A stretch of DNA of 64,000 nucleotides from Candidatus Bipolaricaulota bacterium (GTDB lineage: Bacteria > Bipolaricaulota > Bipolaricaulia > RBG-16-55-9 > DRXL01): the NCBI GenBank assembly GCA_025061735.1, contig JANXAU010000040.1, forward strand, positions 1 to 64,000, read 5' to 3'. The notes under the pieces were generated by a model that ran no database searches, was not told the DNA's origin, and saw only the letters and a list, made by a program, of their open reading frames with translations. Positions within the stretch are counted from its first letter, which is position 1, and each line of letters starts with the position of its first letter. This document shows, one piece after another, positions 48,861 to 56,216 of the stretch. The position numbers were made by a program, and so were the translations under genes.

Positions 48861-49584
48861 TCGCGTTCTCTTCGCTCATCTGAAGCTGATCGAGCGCGAC
48901 GGATTCGCTGCGTGTGCGCTGCGCCGCTACCCCGGCAACACAACCTGCTCGTAAACCTAACGCGCTGCAGATTACGAAGAGCGTCGCGGCTTCCATCTCG
49001 TAATTTAAGACGTTCAGTCGCCTCCATTCTTCAAGCGACCCGCGCAAGTGTCGAGGGACATGCCCACTAAAAGTATCGTATCGCTCTTGCCCGGGATAGA
49101 ACGTGTCCGATGAGCACGTGATCCCGACGTGATGGGGAATCCCAAGCATTTGCGCAGCGCGAAGAAGCGCACGCACGATCTCGTAGTCGGCCACAGCGGG
49201 GTACTCGAGGGGCGCATAGTGCGTCGAAGCGCCCTCGAGGCGTACAGCCCCCGTCGTGATAACAACGTCACCGATATTAATAGAGGGCTGAATCGCTCCT
49301 GTCGTTCCAACGCGAATGAAAAGTCTCACGCCAAGCTGGGCTAACTCTTCGACGGCAATCGCCGTCGAAGGCCCCCCAATCCCCGTGGACGTCGTGAGCA
49401 CCGGCGTCTGACCAATATAGCTGAGCCATGTGGTGAACTCGCGCTTCGACGCGAGAAAGCGCGCACGTTCTAGCGGCGCTGTCTTGGCGATCTTCTCGAC
49501 GCGGGCGGGATCGCCGGGCAGGAGCGCGATCTTCGCCCCTTCGATCTGATCGTCTGTCAGATGCAAGTGATAGACGCTCTTCAT
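48805..49584 (-). CDS. udp: Uridine phosphorylase family nucleoside phosphorylase
   Basis: VYHLHLTDDQIEGAKIALLPGDPARVEKIA, STGIGGPSTAIAVEEL, RVGTTGAIQ, NYEMEAATLF. Confidence 0.92.
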   Translation of the reverse strand: MKSVYHLHLTDDQIEGAKIALLPGDPARVEKIAKTAPLERARFLASKREFTTWLSYIGQTPVLTTSTGIGGPSTAIAVEELAQLGVRLFIRVGTTGAIQPSINIGDVVITTGAVRLEGASTHYAPLEYPAVADYEIVRALLRAAQMLGIPHHVGITCSSDTFYPGQERYDTFSGHVPRHLRGSLEEWRRLNVLNYEMEAATLFVICSALGLRAGCVAGVAAQRTRSESVALDQLQMSEENAIRVATKAVEMLVALAAEK

Positions 49585-49603
49585 CTTCTACCCATTGCTG
49601 CTA

Positions 49604-50044
49604 TTAAATCTCGTGAATTATTCTATCTAAGACTTGGGAAACCGCGCAGGCAACCTCTGTAGACAGACCCTCGCCTGCCGCAAAGTTCTTCCCCTCGATG
49701 CCATAGACGATCAGGCTTTGGGGGAGTTTGCCCAACGTCCGCGCCAATTCTATCGCTTCCGCAAGTCCGAAATTGTGCGTCGAATAGCGAAAGAATCTCG
49801 TCGGGATCTCTTGACGGTGAGCCTCAAAGCGAAAGATCGTCCCCGGCGTCGCTCCCGACTGCACAGCGTCAATCACAATGACGTTCTCTGCATCCTGCCA
49901 AGCTTCTATCAGAGCAGTGCCTTCGCCGCTCAGCTCTAAAATCTCAACGTTCCTGAGATTCTTTTTGCGCAGCGCACGGGCGACGACCAGCCCTATGGCG
50001 TCGTCGCGACGATAGTCGTTCCCAACCCCGATGACCAGCGTCAT
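49604..50044 (-). CDS. Hydrogenase maturation protease (second paralogue, HoxW-like)
   Basis: LVIGVGNDYRRDDAIGLVVARAL, VIVIDAVQSGATPGTIFRFEA, THNFGLAEAIELA, IYGIEGKNF. Confidence 0.88.
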   Translation of the reverse strand: MTLVIGVGNDYRRDDAIGLVVARALRKKNLRNVEILELSGEGTALIEAWQDAENVIVIDAVQSGATPGTIFRFEAHRQEIPTRFFRYSTHNFGLAEAIELARTLGKLPQSLIVYGIEGKNFAAGEGLSTEVACAVSQVLDRIIHEI

Positions 50045-50484
50045 GCATCAAAGAGAAAGACCAAGTCTTGCTTGAATCCCACCACACCGCGCAGCTTGGC
50101 TAAGACTTCGGGATCGTGACGCCATAGCCCGCGCACCCTATCTCGGTGCAAGACCCACACCACACTCTCTTCCAAAGCCCGCGCCCGATAGACCCGCCCC
50201 GGCGCTCCCGCCCCAAAGAGCAGCTCCCCGAAAAACTCCCCCGGCCCCAACTCTATAGTCCCTACTCCGTTCACAGCAATTTCGATGCGCCCCTGCTGCA
50301 CCCAATAGATCGCGCTGGGCGCGTCTTGCTCACCGTGAACGATCGCATCTGCTCTGTAGCGCACCAGCTCCGACAGCTCCTCGATCCAATCAAAGAAGCG
50401 ATCGCCGCGCGCAACCGCTTCTACGTCGGGTCGAAAGCTCGGTCCCGACTCTAAGACCGCTATGCTCTCGTTCGGATTGCCCAT
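50041..50484 (-). CDS. Cyclic-nucleotide-binding domain protein
   Basis: YWVQQGRIEIAVNGVGTIELGPGEFFGELLFGAGAPGRVYRARALEESVVWVLHRD; start refined to ATG 50484. Confidence 0.78.
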   Translation of the reverse strand: MGNPNESIAVLESGPSFRPDVEAVARGDRFFDWIEELSELVRYRADAIVHGEQDAPSAIYWVQQGRIEIAVNGVGTIELGPGEFFGELLFGAGAPGRVYRARALEESVVWVLHRDRVRGLWRHDPEVLAKLRGVVGFKQDLVFLFDA

Positions 50485-50533
50485 AACAAGAGCAGTGTAA
50501 GCGCGATGCGCAGCCCTTCTCAAGGCTGGTCTT

Positions 50534-52216
50534 CTATCTTCGAAGTCTCATCTGTCTCCTGCGTTGAGGACTTCTGAACGCCGAATCTAGAAATGCCCTC
50601 TGGCGCAGCAGACGATGATAGCTCAGCGCGAAGCGATGCGCCTCGTCGCGCACGCGCTGCAAGAGCTGGAGCGCAGGGCTCTCGCGGGACAGCACAATCG
50701 GAGACGAGCGCCCCTCGACAAAGAGATGCTCGAACTCTTTCGCCAGAGCTACCGTTGCGATCTGCTCTAATTTCAGTTCGCGCATCACGGCGCGTGCCGC
50801 GCTGAGCTGCCCCTTCCCACCGTCTATGAGAACGAGATCGGGCATGGGCAAGAAGCGCTCGTCGCCGGACAACCCGCGCACCAGACGCCGACGCAAGACC
50901 TCTGCGATCATCGCGAAGTCGTCTATCTGATCTACTGTCTGTATGCGAAAGCGCCGGTACGCTGACTTCAAGGGCTTTCCCTTCCAAAAGACGACCATCG
51001 AGCCAACGGCCTGACGCCCGTGCAGATTGGAAATATCAAACGCTTCGATGCGCTGGGGCGCTGCGCTCAGCTTGAGAACGCTCTGGAGTTCTTCGAGAGC
51101 AGTGCGTTCGCGCTCGTCGTTGTTCACCGAAGGCGTGCGTAGCGCTAGAGCAGCATTGTGAGCTACAGACTCTATCAGTCTCTTGAGCGCACCGCGCTGC
51201 GGCACGCGCAGCTTGACAGGGCCGCCGCGCCGCTCGGCCAACCAATTGGCCAAAGCTTCGTCATCTTCTAAAGGCGCAGCCAGCACGATCTCCTTGGGCA
51301 CCGCGCTCTTCTGATAGTACTCTTTCAAAAACGCCGTCAAGACCTCGCTGCTAGAAGAGCCAGGGGGAACGTCGAGCCAGAAGCCCTCGCGCCCCTCAAG
51401 CCGGCCCTCCCGCACGAAGAAGACCTGCACCGCAGCCGTGCGGGCCTCCTCGTCTATGGCGCACGCGATGAGATCGCGCTCGACGGGGCTGGGGCTGAGC
51501 GCTTGCTGCTCGGCATGAAGCCGTTCTATCGCTTGTATCTGATCGCGCAGGTGGGCTGCGCGCTCAAACTCCAAGCGCTCGGAAGCGCTCTCCATCTGAG
51601 CGCGCAGCTGGCGCAGCAGCTCGTTCTGTCTGCCGCGCAGAAAGAGCGTCGCGTTCTCGACAAGTTTTGCGTAATCTTCGACGGGGATTGCCGCGACGCA
51701 GGGAGCATCGCACAGCCCGATATAGTGATCCAAGCAGGGGCGCCGCCGCACCGGTGGACGCTCGATCTTCAGCGTACAGGTGCGAAGGCGAAAGAGCTTC
51801 TGGAGGAGCTTGATCATCTCGCGGGCCGACTGCCCGCTGCGATAGGGGCCAAAGTATCTTGCGCCATCATGCTCGCGCCGCCGCACCAGCTCTACCCTTG
51901 GAAAGAGATCGCCGGTGAGCTTGATATACGGATACTGTTTATCGTCCTTGAGGCGAATGTTAAATTTGGGCTTGTGCTTTTTGATCAGCGTCTCTTCAAG
52001 CAGGAGCGCCTCGCGCTCGTCGGGGGTTATGATATAGTCAAAATCAACGGCCTCTTGCATCAGACGTTGCGTTTTGGGATCTGAAGACGTTTGAAAATAC
52101 GAGCGCAGGCGCTCGCGCAACAGAGAGGCCTTGCCGACGTACAGAACCTTCCCGTGGGCGTCCTTGAAGAGATAGACGCCCGGAGCCGCTGGGAGTAGCG
52201 CGAGTTTCTCGTGCAT
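50534..52216 (-). CDS. uvrC: Excinuclease ABC subunit C, apparently lacking C-terminal HhH
   Basis: GIY-YIG APGVYLFKDAHGKVLYVGKAS; ILKHKPKFNIRLKDDKQYPYIKLT-like; EAFDISNLHGRQAVGSMVVF; LVLIDGGKGQLSAA; start refined to 52216. Confidence 0.94.
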   Translation of the reverse strand: MHEKLALLPAAPGVYLFKDAHGKVLYVGKASLLRERLRSYFQTSSDPKTQRLMQEAVDFDYIITPDEREALLLEETLIKKHKPKFNIRLKDDKQYPYIKLTGDLFPRVELVRRREHDGARYFGPYRSGQSAREMIKLLQKLFRLRTCTLKIERPPVRRRPCLDHYIGLCDAPCVAAIPVEDYAKLVENATLFLRGRQNELLRQLRAQMESASERLEFERAAHLRDQIQAIERLHAEQQALSPSPVERDLIACAIDEEARTAAVQVFFVREGRLEGREGFWLDVPPGSSSSEVLTAFLKEYYQKSAVPKEIVLAAPLEDDEALANWLAERRGGPVKLRVPQRGALKRLIESVAHNAALALRTPSVNNDERERTALEELQSVLKLSAAPQRIEAFDISNLHGRQAVGSMVVFWKGKPLKSAYRRFRIQTVDQIDDFAMIAEVLRRRLVRGLSGDERFLPMPDLVLIDGGKGQLSAARAVMRELKLEQIATVALAKEFEHLFVEGRSSPIVLSRESPALQLLQRVRDEAHRFALSYHRLLRQRAFLDSAFRSPQRRRQMRLRR

Positions 52217-52305
52217 CGCTCTTTTATTGTAGCACGCCAAGCGGCAGCAGACGAGTTTCAGAATTGCTATAATCTTAGAGCGATCGTATTCCCCAAGGAG
52301 GCACA

Positions 52306-53670
52306 ATGAACCTACAGATCGATTGGGCGGCTCTGGGCCAAGAGACCACCCAGATGCTCTCGGAACTCCTGCAGATAGACACGACCAACCCCCCCGGCGA
52401 CGAGTACAAGGCGATCGAGTATCTTCAGAAGAAGCTTCAGAAAGAGAAGATCGAGAGCGAGATTCTCGCTAAAGACCCCAAGCGCGCGAATCTGATCGCG
52501 CGGCTCAAGGGCAAGCGCCCCGGCAAGAAGCTGCTCCTGCTCTCGCACGTGGACGTCGTCCCCGTCACCGATCCCACGCGCTGGAAGTATCCCCCGTTCA
52601 GCGGCGCAATCGCCGAGGGCTGCGTCTGGGGCCGGGGCGCGTTGGATATGAAGTGCATGACGGCCATGGAATTCACGGTAATGGCGCTCTTTCAGCGCGC
52701 CAAGCTCGACTTCGCCGGCGAGCTCATATTGGTGGCGGCCGCCGATGAAGAGAAAGGCTCGGCCTACGGAGCAGAATGGCTCTGCAAGGCCCACCCCGAC
52801 AAGCTGCGCGCCGACTGGGCGCTCAACGAAGGCGGCGGGCTGCCCGTCCAGATCGGCCATAAGACGTTCTATACGATCAATACGATAGAGAAGGGCCTGT
52901 GGTGGTTCAAGGTCCGGGTGAAGGGCAGCTCGGGGCACGGCTCGATCCCCCATCCGAATAACGCTCTAGCTAAATCAGCTTATATTATAGACAGAGTCGC
53001 GCGTTATCAATTCCCCAAGAAGATCGCGCCCGCGGTGCGCGAGTTTATCTTACGAGCCGGCGAGGCCCTCGGCCCAGAGATGCACAAACTTGCGCTCGTC
53101 TTAGTGGACGAGACCAAAGAACTCGATCTTCCTCCATTGCCCGCGAACTCCCCCGTCAGCGCTCCGCTCTTAAACGCCCTCGTGCGCACCACGATCTCCC
53201 CCACGATGATCCACGCCGGCGTCAAAGAGAACGTCATCCCCGACAGTTGCGAGTTCGTCCTAGACTGTCGGCTTGTGCCCGGCTACACCCGCGAGCGCGT
53301 CCGCGAGATCTTGCTTGAGCTGGCCGGAGAGTACAAGAACGATCTGGAGATCGAGACGATCAACGCCCACGAGGTCTCGGAGTCCCCCCTAGACGATGAG
53401 TTCTATAAGCTGATCGAAGCGACGATTCGCGAAGAGGTTCCCGGAGCGGGGACGGTCCCGCTGATGCTCACAGGAGCGACGGACTCACGCTTTGTGCGCG
53501 AGTTGGGCGTCAAGGCCTACGGCTTCTGCCCAATGTCCACCAAGATGAATCTTGCCGACCGCGAGAGGCTGATCCACAACGACAACGAGCGGATTGACGT
53601 AGAGAGCTTAGAACTTGGGGTGCGGGTGCTCTCTAAGATCGCGATGAAGGCGCTCGACGCTAGGTTCTAA
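52306..53670 (+). CDS. M20 family metallopeptidase
   Basis: LLLSHVDVVPV, GRGALDMKCM, VAAADEEKGSAYGA, VKGSSGHGSIPHPNNA. Confidence 0.92.
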   Translation: MNLQIDWAALGQETTQMLSELLQIDTTNPPGDEYKAIEYLQKKLQKEKIESEILAKDPKRANLIARLKGKRPGKKLLLLSHVDVVPVTDPTRWKYPPFSGAIAEGCVWGRGALDMKCMTAMEFTVMALFQRAKLDFAGELILVAAADEEKGSAYGAEWLCKAHPDKLRADWALNEGGGLPVQIGHKTFYTINTIEKGLWWFKVRVKGSSGHGSIPHPNNALAKSAYIIDRVARYQFPKKIAPAVREFILRAGEALGPEMHKLALVLVDETKELDLPPLPANSPVSAPLLNALVRTTISPTMIHAGVKENVIPDSCEFVLDCRLVPGYTRERVREILLELAGEYKNDLEIETINAHEVSESPLDDEFYKLIEATIREEVPGAGTVPLMLTGATDSRFVRELGVKAYGFCPMSTKMNLADRERLIHNDNERIDVESLELGVRVLSKIAMKALDARF

Positions 53671-53702
53671 AAAACGCAGGGGCGTAGATCGTACGCCCCT
53701 GC
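53669..53702 (-). terminator. Rho-independent terminator of cspA
   Basis: On minus strand: 11-bp perfect stem GCAGGGGCGTA-CGATC-TACGCCCCTGC followed by GTTTTTT. Confidence 0.85.
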
Positions 53703-53720
53703 TCCTCACGTCTTGGCTCT

Positions 53721-53927
53721 TTACTTCTTGGGAACGACGTTTTTGGCGCGGAGGCCCTTGGGATCGTTCTCGATCTCGAACTCGACGGCTTGGCCTTCGC
53801 GCAGCGTCTTGAAGCCTTCGGTCTGGATGGCCGAGAAGTGCACGAAGACGTCCGGGCCGCCGTTGTCCTGAGCGATGAAGCCAAAGCCCTTGGCCTCGTT
53901 GAACCACTTGACCTTGCCCGTCGCCAT
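53721..53927 (-). CDS. cspA: Cold shock domain protein
   Basis: [34 protein letters not shown] with RNP1/RNP2. Confidence 0.97.
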   Translation of the reverse strand: MATGKVKWFNEAKGFGFIAQDNGGPDVFVHFSAIQTEGFKTLREGQAVEFEIENDPKGLRAKNVVPKK

Positions 53928-54058
53928 GCGAAACTCCCTCCTTTGGCCTCAATCTGCTGCTCGACAACCACGACCTGCCTCGGGAAGGATCACTTCGCCG
54001 GCAACGTCATTGGTCTGAGCAACTGGACTCCGGTGCCACATCGAGTCCAATCGCTAAC

Positions 54059-54087
54059 ACTATAACGATAAGATGGGCGTTTGTCAA
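54059..54087 (-). promoter_or_regulatory. Sigma70-type promoter of cspA
   Basis: -35 TTGACA (54087-54082), 17-nt spacer, -10 TATAGT (54064-54059) on minus strand. Confidence 0.8.
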
Positions 54088-54186
54088 GAGGGGCCATTAG
54101 GCAGCTTCCCCGGCGTCAGAAACTGGACGTTGGTCGCTATAATAAAGTAAGATTCGGGTCGAGCCTCCTAGGGGCTACGATCCCGC

Positions 54187-54630
54187 ATGAAGGACGAGCT
54201 GAGCAAGCTTGCTGGACAGATCCGCTGGGCGTATGCCGAGCATCTGATCCGTTGCAGCGATCCGGAGCCTGAGGATATGGAAGAGTTGCTTCGTCTCGAT
54301 GGAGCGCACGAAGAGGCTTTCTATTGGCTGGCCTTTGGCTACGCCAAGCGCCGGTACGATCCCGATCACGTGCGGGGGCTGCTGGTCTACCTGATCAGCC
54401 AATACCCCGCCCCGCACGAGGACCCGGCGCGCCGTGAGCTTCTGGTGAGATCCATCCAGCAAAAGAAGATCGGGTTGTCTGACTTAACCATAGAAAAGCT
54501 CTGTGGGACCTATCTCAGCTGGGACGAGATCTTCCGGCTGACGGGCAAGGAGTTCAACCCCTCCCGCACCAAGGAACACGTCCGCAAAGTCTACGACGAG
54601 TTGATGACCAAGTCCAAGGAGAGATCGTAA
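54187..54630 (+). CDS. Helical protein of unknown function
   Basis: Open frame of 147 codons; 1-nt overlap with next gene suggests coupling. Confidence 0.6.
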   Translation: MKDELSKLAGQIRWAYAEHLIRCSDPEPEDMEELLRLDGAHEEAFYWLAFGYAKRRYDPDHVRGLLVYLISQYPAPHEDPARRELLVRSIQQKKIGLSDLTIEKLCGTYLSWDEIFRLTGKEFNPSRTKEHVRKVYDELMTKSKERS

Positions 54631-55283
54631 TGCGCAGACCCAGCTATCATTCTTCGGAGGATGCGTGGTTTCTGGAGAGGCTGAAGTCTCTGGCCTTGCC
54701 TGTGGATCAGCGTTCTGCTCATCCCACGCGGGCCATCCTCCATGCGTACTTGCACAACCGTTTGCCGGATCGCTGGCTGAGCGCGGAAGAGCTACAAGGG
54801 GACTCGCGGCCCTGGACGCTCACGATGGTCTCGCAACACGTGCTGGGCTGTCCTAGCTGCCAGCGCGAGCTCTCTCAAATGCGGCGCGCGCAACTCCACA
54901 GCCCTTGGGAGGCGAAGGTGCTTCATCTGGGCTCTCCCCAAGCGGCTATGGCGCACCTACGGGTCTTTGCGCTCCTCGCGGTGGTCTTGCTCCTGTTGAA
55001 TGGAGCCTTGCTGATGCTCTTCCCCACCCCAGGAGGGAAATTCATCCCGTGCAGCACGGTGGTCAAGGGCCTTTACCCCAAAGGAGAGAGCACCGATAAA
55101 TCCAGCCTCCCGCTTATTGATCTAGACGCCAACAAGCTCTGCTGGAGCGCCCCTTCCGAGCAGCCTTGGCAGACGTGGTGGGCCCCCTTGGCGATAGCCC
55201 TATGGCTCCCGCTTCTGGTGTTGCACTTGCTCTGGGCGTGGGCTTCGGCCCTAGACCTGCCACGACGGCGCGAGTGGGCGTGA
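54630..55283 (+). CDS. Membrane protein with putative zinc-finger (zf-HC2/anti-sigma-like) motif
   Basis: H-x3-C-x2-C in SQHVLGCPSCQREL followed by two TM segments. Confidence 0.55.
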   Translation: MRRPSYHSSEDAWFLERLKSLALPVDQRSAHPTRAILHAYLHNRLPDRWLSAEELQGDSRPWTLTMVSQHVLGCPSCQRELSQMRRAQLHSPWEAKVLHLGSPQAAMAHLRVFALLAVVLLLLNGALLMLFPTPGGKFIPCSTVVKGLYPKGESTDKSSLPLIDLDANKLCWSAPSEQPWQTWWAPLAIALWLPLLVLHLLWAWASALDLPRRREWA

Positions 55284-55311
55284 GCGCGCTCTTCTGCTAA
55301 GATAGAGCGTT

Positions 55312-56040
55312 ATGCGCTGGGTAAGATTTCTGCACGACGGGAGAGCGCGGATCGGCCAAGTGCGGGGTGAGACCGTCTATGCCGATCACGAGCGCTTTGA
55401 GTTGGGATCGCTGAGGCTACTGGCCCCAGCTCAGCCTACGAAGATCGTCTGCGTGGGGGTCAACTATCGCGACCACGCCGCGGAGATGGGACGCAAGATC
55501 CCCGAACGCCCCGTGCTCTTCTTTAAACCCCCCTCGGCCCTCATCGGCCCGGAGGAGACGATCTATATCCCCGCTTCAGACAGGGTGGACTACGAGGGCG
55601 AGGTCGCCTTGGTGATCAAAGAGCGTTGCAAGCGCGTTCCTGCGTCTAGAGCCTACGAGGTGATCTGGGGGTTCACGTGCTTTAACGACGTGACGGATCG
55701 AGCGACCCAAGCGTGGGAGCTGAACTGGGTGCGCGCCAAGGGCTTCGACACCTCCGCTGCCCTCGGCCCGGTGCTCGTCTCCCCCGACGAGGTCTCAGAG
55801 CCGTTGCGGATAGAGACGCGGGTCAACGGGCAGGTGCGCCAGCGATCCGACACGGGACAACTGATCTTTGCGATCCCTCAGCTTATCGAAGAGATCAGCA
55901 GTTTTATGACGCTAGAACCGGGGGATGTGATCGCCACCGGGACGCCAGCGGGGGTCGGTCCGCTGGCGCCGGGCGATCTGGTCGAAGTAGAGATTGAGGG
56001 GATTGGAGTCTTGCGCAATCGGGTGGCGCGGGCGGGTTGA
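55312..56040 (+). CDS. Fumarylacetoacetate hydrolase family protein
   Basis: VGVNYRDHAAEMG, RPVLFFKPPSALIGPEE, DYEGEVALVI, FTCFNDVTDR, PGDVIATGTPAGVG. Confidence 0.93.
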   Translation: MRWVRFLHDGRARIGQVRGETVYADHERFELGSLRLLAPAQPTKIVCVGVNYRDHAAEMGRKIPERPVLFFKPPSALIGPEETIYIPASDRVDYEGEVALVIKERCKRVPASRAYEVIWGFTCFNDVTDRATQAWELNWVRAKGFDTSAALGPVLVSPDEVSEPLRIETRVNGQVRQRSDTGQLIFAIPQLIEEISSFMTLEPGDVIATGTPAGVGPLAPGDLVEVEIEGIGVLRNRVARAG

Positions 56041-56081
56041 TTTGCGCCCCTGACAGGGCATTTGGTAATCTAGAGGCTCCC

Positions 56082-56154
56082 GGGGCCGTAGCTCAGGTGG
56101 GAGAGCGCCCGCTTTGCAAGCGGGAGGTCGGCGGTTCGACTCCGCTCGGCTCCA
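56082..56154 (+). tRNA. tRNA-Ala (anticodon TGC), CCA not encoded
   Basis: Cloverleaf GGGGCCG...CCCGC-TTTGCAA-GCGGG...GGTTCGACTCC...CGGCTCC-A; acceptor arms pair. Confidence 0.95.
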
Positions 56155-56176
56155 CAGCAGAAAAAAGCTCTCTTGG

Positions 56177-56205
56177 TTGACAAGCTCCTACCAACCACCT
56201 AGAAT
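56177..56205 (+). promoter_or_regulatory. Sigma70-type promoter of topA (leaderless spacing)
   Basis: Between tRNA-Ala and topA ATG 56217: TTGACA-17 nt-TAGAAT with the -10 ending about 11 nt before ATG, counted manually; coordinates good to within a few nt. Confidence 0.7.
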
Positions 56206-56216
56206 GATCGTATTCT

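Noticed and set aside
52306-53670. M20 peptidase as the desuccinylase partner of the racemase
   Set aside because: About 7 kb away with unrelated genes between and DapE/ArgE-like features; link left only as a weak possibility.
53608-53971. Two minus ORFs overlapping cspA
   Set aside because: Out-of-frame with the unmistakable CspA frame.
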